From NCBI GenBank assembly GCA_031549925.1, contig JAVBPA010000113.1, forward strand, positions 1 to 18,894: a stretch of DNA of 18,894 nt. The letters are read 5' to 3'. The stretch is from JAVBPA01 sp031549925. Its GTDB lineage: Bacteria > Bacillota > Clostridia > Oscillospirales > CAG-272. Position numbers and translations under genes: made by a program. The notes under the pieces are model-generated. The model was not told where the DNA came from. It made no database searches and saw nothing but the letters and a program-made list of their open reading frames with translations. This document shows positions 1 to 8,436 of this stretch, piece by piece (position 1 is the stretch's first letter; each line of letters starts with the position of its first letter).

Positions 1-404
1 CTGACGGCAAGCTGACGCTGTCCCCAATTTGAAAAAAATTTCAGCATAGGGGTTATTTCATAAACTCCGTGAGCGGTCGTTACATACCGGAATTTTAATT
101 TCTTTTCAAGCAGTCCGCAGATAAAAGCCGGAATACGCGCGTGGGCATGAACTATATCGTAACGTTCCTTTTTTATTTCCCGGTACAATATATTATAGGA
201 GCGTATCATTGACAATACGCTCCTCGTATGAAGAGGCACAGTAATATGCCTTATATTAAACTCTCTTAACGCAGAAGTATAAACGCCTCCGCGTGAAGCT
301 ATTGTTATTTCATGTCCGCGCTGACTTAATTCACGTGCGAGGTCGATTATATGCGTTTCCGCTCCGCCGATGTCAAGAGACATTGTAGCCATTAATATTT
401 TCAT
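1..404 (-). CDS. Glycosyltransferase family 4 (GT-B fold), N-terminal part, cut by window edge
   Basis: Translating the complement from the ATG at 404-402 gives 134 codons that run off the left edge. The protein opens with a short beta strand (MKILMATMSLDIGGAETH), followed by IIDLARELSQRGHEITIAS. This is the GGAE..v..LA..L..rGHeV pattern of GT4 N-terminal Rossmann domains. DIVHAHARIPAF and VTTAHG near residues 90-120 are the usual second GT4 landmarks. Such enzymes transfer a sugar from an activated donor to a lipid or polysaccharide acceptor at the inner face of the membrane; the C-terminal donor-binding half is outside the window, so donor and acceptor cannot be judged. No clear ribosome site precedes the ATG. 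The gene lies 35 bp behind the second ABC exporter gene on the same strand with no visible terminator between them, so co-transcription is plausible. The family call is firm; the link to the exporters is inference. Confidence 0.85.
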   Translation of the reverse strand, partial: MKILMATMSLDIGGAETHIIDLARELSQRGHEITIASRGGVYTSALREFNIRHITVPLHTRSVLSMIRSYNILYREIKKERYDIVHAHARIPAFICGLLEKKLKFRYVTTAHGVYEITPMLKFFSNWGQRQLAV

Positions 405-439
405 GCTTATACTTAATTTAATTTATACTTGACTAATTT

Positions 440-2695
440 TTATTTTACGATTTCTTTTGCCATTTTGCGCTGAGCCATAACGAGTTTGTAATATATACCG
501 CGGTTTTTGAGCAATTCGTTATGAGACCCGAATTCGCTTACTTTACCATGGTCAAGAACGAGCAGCCTGTCGGCATTGCGGAGTGTTGAAAGCCTGTGCG
601 CTATAGCAAGTGTTGTGCGGTTTGCGACAAGCTTATTCAGCGAGTCCTGGATTAATTTTTCTGTTTCCGTATCAAGCGAAGCAGTCGCTTCATCGAGAAT
701 TAATATATGGGGATTATGTATTATCGCGCGTGCGATTGCAACCCTTTGCCGTTCTCCGCCCGAAAGAGAAAGTCCTTTTTCTCCGACCATTGTATTATAC
801 CCTTCAGGCATATTCATTATAAAGTCGTGGGCGTTTGCGATTCTTGCTGCCTGGATAACTTCTTCGTCTGTCGCGAAAGGTTTTGAATAACGGATATTAT
901 CGCGGATTGTTCCCGAGAAGAGGAAGGTTTCCTGAAGCACTACTCCTATTTGAGTTCTTAGCGCTGTTTGGGATATATCTTTTATGTTTACTTCGTCAAT
1001 CATGATAGCGCCTTCGTTGACGTCGTAAAGCCTCATTATCAGGTTGATTAGCGTAGTTTTTCCCGATCCGGAATGACCGACTATTCCGATCATTTCTCCC
1101 GTATTGATATCTACCGAAACATTTTCAAGCACCGGATTATAACTCTGATAACCGAATGTTATGTTGCGTATCGAAATATCTCCCTCTATTTGAATATCAA
1201 GCGGAAGATCTATATCTCCTACTTCCGGGGCTTCTTCGAGGATTTCGAAAACCTTTGAGGAAGAAGTTAAAAATTGTGATATAACCGTCGGCATCGAGGT
1301 AATATAAAGCAGAGGAGCATAGACTATGTTTGCGTATGAAAGGAACTGGAAAAGCGTTCCTATTTGCATTTCAGTATGGAAAACAAGCACATAACCGTAA
1401 ACGATAATAGCGTAACGTCCGAGCTGCATTCCGAAACCGATAAGAGGAAGCAATGTATTGAAAACCTTAGCGTTATATTCGTTTTGCTTCGATGATTTTA
1501 TGCTGGCTTCTTTGAAACGGGAAATTTCTTTTTCTTCCTGCCCGAAACATTTAACAACACGGATACCATTTAATATATCATGCAGCAGATAACCTGTACG
1601 TGTTCCAAGCATCCATGCTTTGACGTTGAGCAGCTGTATATAGCTCCAGAATCTTGATATGATAAATATCATAATCGGAACCGGAATAAATATAAACGCG
1701 CAGATCAGAGGATTCATTACGATTACAATGATAAATCCTATAATAAAAGAAGCTATCTGTATAAACATTGAGGGAAGCTGACCGATAATAAACGATTGTA
1801 TGACCGATGTATCACCTGATATACGTCCCATAAGCTCGCCCGTAGTCCTGCGTTGGATAGAAGAAAGCGAAAGTGATTGTACTTTTTCGTAAAGCAGAGC
1901 GGTCAGCATCAGATTAAATTTTCCGCTAGCTATAGCCGAAGCGCGTCCCTGCAATACTCCAAGCGCGCGGGAGAATAGATCAATTGAAACGATTATCGCA
2001 ACAAAACCAATAAAGCCATTAATATTTCCCTTTGCACCACCATCACCCGGGAAGAGGTATTCATTTATTACTTTTGCCTGTATCCAGGGGTTGATGAAAG
2101 ACAAAGTGACTCCGATAGCGGAAACGATAAAAGGAACGCACATCATAAGACGGAGACCTTTTGTCATGCCCCAGAGTTTGCCGTAAACTTCTTTTTTATC
2201 AAGGCAGTATGGACATATTTGTGAGTTCGAAACATACGGGCGTCCGCATGTTGTACAAAACACTTCCGGAGTATTATTGGTTATAGGTTCGCGGTTTGCG
2301 GTTTCTGATAAAATCTCGCAGGCTCGTGTAATTACGGCGTATCTCGGTAAGTTACGGCCGGAAACAAATTGGCAAATAAGCGTAGCGCATCCGCCCGACC
2401 ACTTTTTTTCACCTTTTTCGTCGATTGTCATAGTTCCGCCGAGATTTGCGTAAAAACCGCACGAACCGTACATAACTTCTGTCCGGAAGTTATAGCTGTT
2501 TTGTATCGGAAATGTATCGAGCAGTTTCCCGTCAAGCAGCTTATACATGGTATTTGAGGTAAAAACCATATAACCCGATACGAAATTGTTTTTATAGATG
2601 TTGTAAGGCAGACAATACAGTATTTGTAAATCCGTTCCGGCGGCGGCTTCAAAAGCTCTTTTATCCGCTTCCGGCAAATCATACATCAATTTCAT
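440..2695 (-). CDS. ABC exporter (TMD-NBD) with N-terminal domain and zinc ribbon, second of a DUF1854-linked pair
   Basis: A 751-residue ABC exporter half or homodimer subunit. Residues 1-140 form a soluble domain without a family I can name; its first part (YMVFTSNTMYKLLDG) resembles a PH-like beta domain. A CTTC...CPYC zinc ribbon follows at about 147-164. The exporter-type membrane domain starts near 182. The ATPase has Walker A GHSGSGKTT (540-548), Q-loop LQETFLF, signature LSLSGGERQR (642-651), Walker B ILILDEATASLD (664-675) and the H-loop AHRLS. All catalytic positions, including the Walker B glutamate, are present. I place the start at the ATG 2695-2693, behind AAAAAGGATC. A longer ATG frame from 2764 would translate an intergenic repeat and has no ribosome site. 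The gene sits downstream of DUF1854 and of another ABC gene with the same architecture. The substrate is unknown. Family call firm, partnership strongly suggested by context. Confidence 0.92.
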   Translation of the reverse strand: MKLMYDLPEADKRAFEAAAGTDLQILYCLPYNIYKNNFVSGYMVFTSNTMYKLLDGKLLDTFPIQNSYNFRTEVMYGSCGFYANLGGTMTIDEKGEKKWSGGCATLICQFVSGRNLPRYAVITRACEILSETANREPITNNTPEVFCTTCGRPYVSNSQICPYCLDKKEVYGKLWGMTKGLRLMMCVPFIVSAIGVTLSFINPWIQAKVINEYLFPGDGGAKGNINGFIGFVAIIVSIDLFSRALGVLQGRASAIASGKFNLMLTALLYEKVQSLSLSSIQRRTTGELMGRISGDTSVIQSFIIGQLPSMFIQIASFIIGFIIVIVMNPLICAFIFIPVPIMIFIISRFWSYIQLLNVKAWMLGTRTGYLLHDILNGIRVVKCFGQEEKEISRFKEASIKSSKQNEYNAKVFNTLLPLIGFGMQLGRYAIIVYGYVLVFHTEMQIGTLFQFLSYANIVYAPLLYITSMPTVISQFLTSSSKVFEILEEAPEVGDIDLPLDIQIEGDISIRNITFGYQSYNPVLENVSVDINTGEMIGIVGHSGSGKTTLINLIMRLYDVNEGAIMIDEVNIKDISQTALRTQIGVVLQETFLFSGTIRDNIRYSKPFATDEEVIQAARIANAHDFIMNMPEGYNTMVGEKGLSLSGGERQRVAIARAIIHNPHILILDEATASLDTETEKLIQDSLNKLVANRTTLAIAHRLSTLRNADRLLVLDHGKVSEFGSHNELLKNRGIYYKLVMAQRKMAKEIVK

Positions 2696-2709
2696 AAAAA
2701 AGATCCTTT

Positions 2710-2844
2710 TTACTTTTTGAAAAAGTAACAAAACGTTAAAATTAATTCGAGATGCACTTCGCAAAACAGATGAGAATTAATACGATTACTTTTTGAAAAA
2801 GTAACAAAACGTTGAAATTAATTCGAGATACACTTCGTAAAACA
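2710..2844. repeat. Two-copy direct repeat, 59-bp units at 76-bp spacing, each with a perfect hairpin
   Basis: Copies at 2710-2768 and 2786-2844 differ at only three positions. Each begins (plus strand) with the palindrome TTACTTTTTGAAAAAGTAA (9-bp arms, one-base centre) and continues through a CGAGATGCACTTCG-like stretch to AAAACA. Both lie in the gap between the DUF1854 gene and the second ABC gene. On the transcribed strand the hairpin of the proximal copy ends right next to the AAAAAGGATC ribosome site, so it could affect translation or transcript ends. It could equally be two units of a dispersed genomic repeat family. No function is shown by the sequence. Confidence 0.85.
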
Positions 2845-2858
2845 AATAAAATTTATTC

Positions 2859-3620
2859 TTACAGGTAGATTTCTATTTTGCGGTAACTGGCGGGATCAAG
2901 TTTTTTCGGATCGGGGATTTCAAAGCTGTTTCCGTCTATATCGTTAATAATGATTCGCCCGTCTTCAAGTACACGGATATTTGAAAAGGGGTTGTTTAAA
3001 ATAAACATAACATGACCGGCTGTTGTTTCCGCTTCCCAATATGAATATCCGAATTTTTCTTTGCAGGAAGTAATTTTTAAAAGCTGCGGAGAAAAATATC
3101 TGCGGTCGAGTTCTTCTAAAAACAAAATACCCGTTGCTTCGTCAAAATCGGTTATTCGGCGGATCATCCCGATTTCTTTGCCTCTGCCCTGCTTTTTGGA
3201 ATCGGGTTCGCGGACAGATAAAAATTCATCTGGGTTTGTAACCGGAAATGAACGGAGAATTACAACACGTTCAAAAAATTCGGGAGCTTTGCCTTCTTCC
3301 GTCAGCTCGAGAGATATAAGACCGCCCTTTGATCTGAAGAAACGCGCGTTTGATTGATTTAAAGGAATGGATACTCTTTGATTTTCTAAAATCAAATCGC
3401 CTTCGTCCAGCATATCGTCAAGAAGCTCTTTTTTTTCACCGTTTCCATTGGTATCATCTTTTTTATCCGAAACGCCGTCCTCTTTTTTATCTGCGGAAGA
3501 ATCGTTCGTTTTATCAGCTTTCTTTTCTTCCTTTTTATCGGTCGTGTTTGTTTCCTTTATATCCTTATCTTCTTTTAAGCTATCGTTTTTCTTTTCATCG
3601 TTCTTTTTGTTTTCGTCCAT
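2859..3620 (-). CDS. DUF1854 family protein with long charged N-terminal tail
   Basis: 253 residues. Residues 1-75 are low-complexity, almost all K, D, E, N, S and T (MDENKKNDEKKND...), and probably disordered. The rest matches the DUF1854 pattern: slightly spaced beta strands, GMIRRITDF, then LEELDRRYFSPQLLKI, a W-x-A-E-T-x-A-G-H-x-M-F segment, and the closing INDIDGNSFEIPDPKKLDPASYRKIEIYL, which corresponds to the family's D-x-D-G-N-x-(F/Y)-x-I-P-D ending. DUF1854 proteins are known as partners of ABC exporters, described in proteobacteria as cyanophycin-metabolism-associated. Here the gene sits between two such exporters, and no cyanophycin gene is in the window. It is likely a cytoplasmic accessory subunit, as there is no signal peptide or membrane segment. 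The start at 3620 has a G-rich site (GCGGGGGTC) in front. The biochemical role is unknown. Confidence 0.85.
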   Translation of the reverse strand: MDENKKNDEKKNDSLKEDKDIKETNTTDKKEEKKADKTNDSSADKKEDGVSDKKDDTNGNGEKKELLDDMLDEGDLILENQRVSIPLNQSNARFFRSKGGLISLELTEEGKAPEFFERVVILRSFPVTNPDEFLSVREPDSKKQGRGKEIGMIRRITDFDEATGILFLEELDRRYFSPQLLKITSCKEKFGYSYWEAETTAGHVMFILNNPFSNIRVLEDGRIIINDIDGNSFEIPDPKKLDPASYRKIEIYL

Positions 3621-3770
3621 GATATGACCCCCGCTTTATAAAATTTATATCGGTATGGAAAATTTTTGGTTTAACATATTGCCGGAAAACTACGGAATTT
3701 ATGTATCCAAAAACTTGTTTTTTCAAAAATTATTTTAAGCTTTACGGCTGTAATTTTGTATAGTTTTCGT

Positions 3771-6212
3771 TTACATACCCTGCAATACTTTTTTCATGGC
3801 TTCATTCTGGAGTGTGTACAGTCTGTAATAAATACCTTTTTTGGCAATTAGTTCGGCGTGAGTTCCGCTTTCCGCTATCTCACCGTTTTCGAGGGAGAAA
3901 AGATAATTGCAGTCTTTAAGAGTTGACAGACGGTGCGCAATTGTTATAGTAGTTCTGCCTTTTATTAAAATGTTGAGCGCGTCCTGTATAAGGCGTTCGG
4001 TTTCGGTATCCATTGCGGCGGTTGCTTCGTCAAGAATCAATATCGCCGGTCCGAGAAGCAGAGCCCGCGCAATTGAAACACGCTGCTGTTCTCCGCCGGA
4101 AAGCCAGCGGTTACCTGTTCCTACAAGCGTTTCGTAACCGTTCGGCATTTTTATAATGAAATCGTGCGCGTTTGCCACTTTTGCCGCAGCTATAACCTCA
4201 TCCATTGTCGCATCGGGCTTTCCGTAACGGATATTATCCGCTATAGTGCCTTTAAAAAGATATATTTCCTGTGAAACGATGGCTATGTTTTTACGCATGG
4301 ATTCGCCCGCAATTTCTTTGACGTTTACACCGTCGATTTCAATCGAACCGGAAATAACGTCATACAAACGGTTTATTAAATTTGCAATTGTTGATTTTCC
4401 CGCTCCTGTATGTCCCACAAGCCCGATATGGTCGCCTTGATTTATTTTAAAACTGACATTTTTTAATATAGGGCGGTTGGGAGTATAATGGAAGCAAACC
4501 TTTTTAAATTCAATATCCCCTTTGAAGCGTTCTATTTTAACAGCTTCGGGAGCATCTGTAATTTCGGGTATAGTGTCGATAATTTCAAACATACGCTGTG
4601 CGGAGTTTGCTGTATGAGTGATTTGGTTTACAAAATCGGTGAAGAAGTGAAGAGGGCCGAATATCATTCCGAGGTATGACAGGTATGATGAAAACTCACC
4701 GTAAGTCATAACGCCGTTTATGACATTAATTCCGCCGTAACCCCAAATCATATTTGCGGTTATACCGATAAGCAATCCGACAAGAGGGAAAATTGTAAGC
4801 GAAACCATATTAAGCTGAAGATTTGTTTTATATTGTTTTTCGCTGTAGGAATAGAATCTGTTTGTTTCCTCCGCTTCTTTGGCGAACGCCTTAACAACGC
4901 GTACACCTGTTAAACTGTCGGAAAGAACCGCGTTGAGCGCGGAATGGCGTCTCCAGGACATGGAGTACATTCTCCAAAGTTTCGGAAGCATAACATTAAA
5001 TATTATAATTACAATCGGAACAGGGATAAAAACAATTATGGTCAGTTTCCAGTTGATTGAGAACAGAAATATTGTAAGACCTATAAAGTTAAGTCCGTTT
5101 ATTATCAGGTTAGGTATGCTGTTGATAAAGAATCCGCGTATATTTTCCGCATCTGTATTAACACGTGTGATAAGACGTCCGGTTTGGTTGTTATTAAAGA
5201 ACGAAAGCGAGAGTTTCTGCATGGCAGTGAAAATATCAAGCTTCATGTTCAGCGTAACTCTTGTGGACATACGGGCGTTTGTTCTGCTGTGGATAATACC
5301 GATGGCGAGCGAAAACCAGCCTAAAGCGAATATTATTATGATCAATAAATATACATATTTAAGCTCGTGCATAGTCCCGACTTCTTTTCCGTTGATAATA
5401 CCGGGAACCTGTATTACCTGATCATAGAAAATTAAGTTGTTGATTATCGGAGAAATAAGCGATATGACGGAAGTCAGAACTAGACATGTCATAATCACTG
5501 TAAATTGTATTTCAAATCCCTTAAAGTAAGCGAACAAACGGCGGATAACCGCTTTTTGGTTAGTGCAAACATCGCATATACGCCGGTTTTGATCCTCATA
5601 TCGTTTGCCGCATTTAGGGCATTTATGATTGAACTGTTCAAATATCGGATCTTCTTCCGTGATTTCATCGCCGTGCTGAAAACGTTCCATCAAATCGATA
5701 AAAGCAAAGAGTCTGCGTTTGCGGGCGTTGGTGCAATATGCTATGGTTATCGTTTCACCGGAATTTTTTCGTATGGTTTTCTGTTCGGGAGTTTCGCTTT
5801 CAAGTTCTTCCGGAGGAGGCTCGGGAATGGCGCCTTTTCTTGAGAGAACCCTGTTCGATGAAACAAAGTTATCCACATAAGTACCCGATAGAGTCTCCAC
5901 ATCATATGTAAAAAAATCAGCTTTTTCAAAAAGTTCCGCTTTGATTATCGGTGCGGATTTTTTCTTTGATTTGTCTTTTGCATTTTTACTTTCCGCCGCG
6001 GCTTTGCGAAGCTTATATGCCGTTTCAGCGTCACTTGTTACCGACATACGCAAGAGAGTTTTTTTCTCTTTGTCAATCGCAAGCCATGTTTCGCCGAAGT
6101 TTCCTTCCGTATCCAAATCAAGCTGCAGAGCAAGCAGGATATCATCTTCACCGAAGCCGTGAGCCAAAAATCCTGCCTTTGCCTCTTCTGTCAGTCTGTC
6201 AAGCGGGAGCAT
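3771..6212 (-). CDS. ABC exporter (TMD-NBD) with N-terminal domain and zinc ribbon, first of a DUF1854-linked pair
   Basis: 813 residues, first gene of the minus-strand unit. Residues 1-190 are a soluble domain (LLALQLDLDTEGNFGETWLA, with a Lys-rich insert near 69-87). A CPKC...CDVC zinc ribbon lies at 198-216. The membrane domain begins near 233 and has a loop after the first helix (about 260-285). NBD motifs are Walker A GLVGHTGAGKS (597-607), Q-loop SQEIYLF, signature LSGGEQQR (704-711), Walker B ILILDEATAAMD (724-735) and H-loop His760. The ATPase site looks complete. The start is supported by a perfect AGGAGGG ribosome site (complement of 6219-6225). It shares the domain-ribbon-exporter plan with the gene at 440-2695 but is clearly diverged from it, so the two are best read as paralogues that may form a heterodimer, or as two homodimers served by the DUF1854 protein. 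Substrate not deducible. Confidence 0.92.
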   Translation of the reverse strand: MLPLDRLTEEAKAGFLAHGFGEDDILLALQLDLDTEGNFGETWLAIDKEKKTLLRMSVTSDAETAYKLRKAAAESKNAKDKSKKKSAPIIKAELFEKADFFTYDVETLSGTYVDNFVSSNRVLSRKGAIPEPPPEELESETPEQKTIRKNSGETITIAYCTNARKRRLFAFIDLMERFQHGDEITEEDPIFEQFNHKCPKCGKRYEDQNRRICDVCTNQKAVIRRLFAYFKGFEIQFTVIMTCLVLTSVISLISPIINNLIFYDQVIQVPGIINGKEVGTMHELKYVYLLIIIIFALGWFSLAIGIIHSRTNARMSTRVTLNMKLDIFTAMQKLSLSFFNNNQTGRLITRVNTDAENIRGFFINSIPNLIINGLNFIGLTIFLFSINWKLTIIVFIPVPIVIIIFNVMLPKLWRMYSMSWRRHSALNAVLSDSLTGVRVVKAFAKEAEETNRFYSYSEKQYKTNLQLNMVSLTIFPLVGLLIGITANMIWGYGGINVINGVMTYGEFSSYLSYLGMIFGPLHFFTDFVNQITHTANSAQRMFEIIDTIPEITDAPEAVKIERFKGDIEFKKVCFHYTPNRPILKNVSFKINQGDHIGLVGHTGAGKSTIANLINRLYDVISGSIEIDGVNVKEIAGESMRKNIAIVSQEIYLFKGTIADNIRYGKPDATMDEVIAAAKVANAHDFIIKMPNGYETLVGTGNRWLSGGEQQRVSIARALLLGPAILILDEATAAMDTETERLIQDALNILIKGRTTITIAHRLSTLKDCNYLFSLENGEIAESGTHAELIAKKGIYYRLYTLQNEAMKKVLQGM

Positions 6213-6565
6213 TTGTCACCCTCCTGTAATTTAAAATATTCGGATAAATTAATAATTTTATAAAATATCTACATCATGTAATTTAGTCTGTCTGTAAACA
6301 TACATATAGTCCGGTACCGCTTTATATCACAATAAACAAGACAACTTTAACGCTTATATAATAACACATAATAAAAAACTTGCAATAGGTTTTTTTAATT
6401 TTTTTCAAATTCATGCTATTATTGTGAAGTTTAATTTGTTTTATTTAAATATTGTATACAATACACATATTATAAGGTAATATTTTGTAAACAAAATAGA
6501 TTGGTTTTATGGTATAATAAAACAACTGCTTATTTGAAACTATTAAACAAGGAAGAAAAATCTAA
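6213..6565. other. 353-bp divergent, very AT-rich intergenic region
   Basis: Separates the ABC/DUF1854 unit (leftward) from the beta-helix gene (rightward) and must hold promoters for both. On the right side a TATAAT (6513-6518) lies 53 bp before the beta-helix ATG but lacks a recognisable -35 at 16-18 bp. On the left I found no convincing promoter pair. Two palindromes with the same core are listed separately; a related TGTAAACA octamer occurs at 6293-6300. No small gene or RNA gene was recognised. Confidence 0.6.
6450..6497. promoter_or_regulatory. Two TTGTWWACAA palindromes, centres 33 bp apart (candidate operators)
   Basis: TATTGTATACAATA (6450-6463) is a perfect 14-bp palindrome. ATTTTGTAAACAAAAT (6482-6497) has perfect 7-bp arms around AA. 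Both contain TTGT-NN-ACAA, and their centres are about three helical turns apart. The second ends 15 bp before the TATAAT at 6513, roughly over the -35 region. GTATAC-centred palindromes are typical of operators of some GntR-family repressors (established for the family; the match here is inference). No regulator gene is in the window. Confidence 0.45.
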
Positions 6566-8275
6566 ATGAAGAAAGTTTATTCTGCTGCGTTGTTTACATT
6601 TATAATCTTTTTATCACTGACTTTTAATTTAAACATTAACGCCCAAATTGATCTTGATATAAAAGGAGAAGCTCCGGGAGGGGAGGTAACCGATAACGAA
6701 TCAATGATTTCGGCGCTGGGAGGAGAAAAATCCGCCTGGATTAATGAAAACGGTGAAGTTTGCTTAAGAAGAGATATAATTTTGCGTTCCCCTATTATAA
6801 TAAAAAGCGGCGAGATATTATTTAAAGGGGCAAGCTGTATAGTGGAGAGGGGATTTTCCGGGAAATCAATGTTTGAAATAAAAGGAGGAGTTTTCGTTCT
6901 CGGTAATACAAAAAACACCGACAAAGGGGAGACTCTTGTCCTTGAAGGAGGTTCGGATAATTATACCGGAAGAATTTTCACGATAGACGGAGGAACTCTT
7001 TCGGTTTATAACGGAACAGTCATAAAAAACGCGAATGCCGCAAATGAAAACGGCGGAGCAATATTAATATTAAACGGAACACTGGAACTATTCGGCGGAT
7101 TAATATCTGATTGCTCCGCTGCTAACGGAGGAGGTATTTCAGCGCAGGGAGGATATGTTAATTTCAAAGGAGGTCAAATAAAAAGCTGCCGTGCTGAAAG
7201 CTTTGGAGGCGGTGTATATGTGGAAGGTTCTTCAGCCGCTTTTTCGGGAGGTTTTGTCGGAGCTGTTGTGACATACGACGAAAACATGTATGATTCACAT
7301 GTTGAAGAAAACGCGTCAAATACCGCGCAGACAGGAGGAGGAATAGCTCTGATATCATCTCCTGAATGTTATTTAAGCGAAAATTTTTCGGCAGCTTCAA
7401 ATCAAGCCCAAAAGGGGGGAGGCTTATATGTTTCCCCGGATGCCGAACTGCTTGTCGCCGGAGGCTCAGTCAGTTATAACACCGCTGTTTTGGAAGGCGG
7501 AGGAATGTATAATACGGGAATGGTAGCTTTCGCTTATTGTTCGCTTTCTTATAACGAAGCGAAACACGGAGGAGGGTTATATAATTCCGAAAATGCTTAT
7601 TTTGCGGCAAAAGAAGGGTCAATTTCTTCAAATAAAGCCGAACTCGGAGCCGGTATATACAACACTGAAAACGCACGTTTTGAAATGTCGGGAGGAAGCG
7701 TCAACTATAACGAAGCTTCAAAATATGCGGGAGGAGCTGTAAATTATTCCGAATTTGTTCTCGGGGGAGGGTCTTTCGGCTATAATAAATCGGCGGGTGA
7801 TTATGCGAAAGATCTTTTAAACTGCGGTTCTCTGACATTTGAAAATGAAGTTTTTGTGGGAGGAGAGGGAGATATCGCTTTGATGTCAAGCAAAACTCTG
7901 CCGGAAACCGACAGCGCTATTAAGCTTTTAGGACCTTTTACCTGCACGACAACAATAGCGCGCATAATTCCGGTTATAGAAAATTCTGACGGAACTCTTT
8001 CCGCCAATTATAAAAAGAATACCGTTTTGCTGGTTACCGATGATAATACCGAAGAATTGAATTTGGAGAATTATTCAAAATTATTTTCAGTTCCAAAAGA
8101 TAAAACCGGCGGAGCATGGCATATAAACAGCAGCGGAAAACTCGCTGCCAATACTTTCGGGTTAACATTTTGGCTGGTTCTCTCAGCTATCGTTATAATA
8201 ATAGCCGCGACTGTTGTGTTTGTCGTCATAACCCCCCGCAAAAAAAATACAGTCAAAAAAAACAGCGGAAATTAA
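6566..8275 (+). CDS. Secreted, membrane-anchored right-handed beta-helix protein
   Basis: 569 residues. It has a signal peptide (MKKVYSAALFTFIIF..., likely cleaved after NINA, residue 26), a repetitive region at about 55-445, a non-repetitive section, a hydrophobic anchor (about 533-556) and a basic tail (PRKKNTVKKNSGN). The repeats have roughly 20-25 residues with the pattern GGG(I/L/M)YN...A.F...GS(I/V)S.N.A, which is the turn pattern of parallel beta-helices and resembles the GGAI/FxxN repeats of Chlamydia-type polymorphic membrane proteins. Such folds serve as surface adhesins or polysaccharide-binding and -cleaving domains; no catalytic site is evident. There is no LPXTG-type signal, so it should stay in the membrane rather than be a sortase substrate. 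The start is supported by AAGGAAG ten bases ahead. It is transcribed alone and converges on the amidase gene. A surface role is confident, the precise function unknown. Confidence 0.85.
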   Translation: MKKVYSAALFTFIIFLSLTFNLNINAQIDLDIKGEAPGGEVTDNESMISALGGEKSAWINENGEVCLRRDIILRSPIIIKSGEILFKGASCIVERGFSGKSMFEIKGGVFVLGNTKNTDKGETLVLEGGSDNYTGRIFTIDGGTLSVYNGTVIKNANAANENGGAILILNGTLELFGGLISDCSAANGGGISAQGGYVNFKGGQIKSCRAESFGGGVYVEGSSAAFSGGFVGAVVTYDENMYDSHVEENASNTAQTGGGIALISSPECYLSENFSAASNQAQKGGGLYVSPDAELLVAGGSVSYNTAVLEGGGMYNTGMVAFAYCSLSYNEAKHGGGLYNSENAYFAAKEGSISSNKAELGAGIYNTENARFEMSGGSVNYNEASKYAGGAVNYSEFVLGGGSFGYNKSAGDYAKDLLNCGSLTFENEVFVGGEGDIALMSSKTLPETDSAIKLLGPFTCTTTIARIIPVIENSDGTLSANYKKNTVLLVTDDNTEELNLENYSKLFSVPKDKTGGAWHINSSGKLAANTFGLTFWLVLSAIVIIIAATVVFVVITPRKKNTVKKNSGN

Positions 8276-8344
8276 TAACGGAAAAATAAAACTTGATATA
8301 AGCATATGGCAAAAAACCGAATATAAGAACAGGATTTGATTGTC

Positions 8345-8370
8345 ATGCGAGCTTCAGCCTTCAGCCGCAT
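8345..8370 (+). terminator. Weak stem-loop after the beta-helix gene
   Basis: ATGCG...CGCAT pair over 5 bp, with an inner GCT/AGC after a one-base bulge, 70 bp past the beta-helix stop in the convergent gap. The following TTATC is a poor U-tract, so termination here is doubtful. The remaining 161 bp between the convergent genes show nothing else. Confidence 0.2.
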
Positions 8371-8436
8371 TTATCACGCGGTTTATTTAAAATTTTAGTC
8401 ATTAAAATAGTACACAGGGATTCAAACAGGGTTTGT

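Noticed and set aside
2696..2764. Longer start for the second ABC exporter (ATG at 2764, 23 extra residues)
   Set aside because: The extension translates the proximal copy of the intergenic repeat, has no ribosome site, and the ATG at 2695 has AAAAAGGATC at good spacing.
3700..3745. A/T hairpin CAAAAAC-TT-GTTTTTT in the gap between the first ABC gene and DUF1854 as an internal terminator
   Set aside because: No G-C pairs beyond one, very small loop, and no clean U-tract; the genes look co-transcribed.
7160..8260. Several open frames of 60-120 codons antisense to the beta-helix gene
   Set aside because: They have no ribosome sites or recognisable protein features and are explained by the repetitive codon use of the sense gene.
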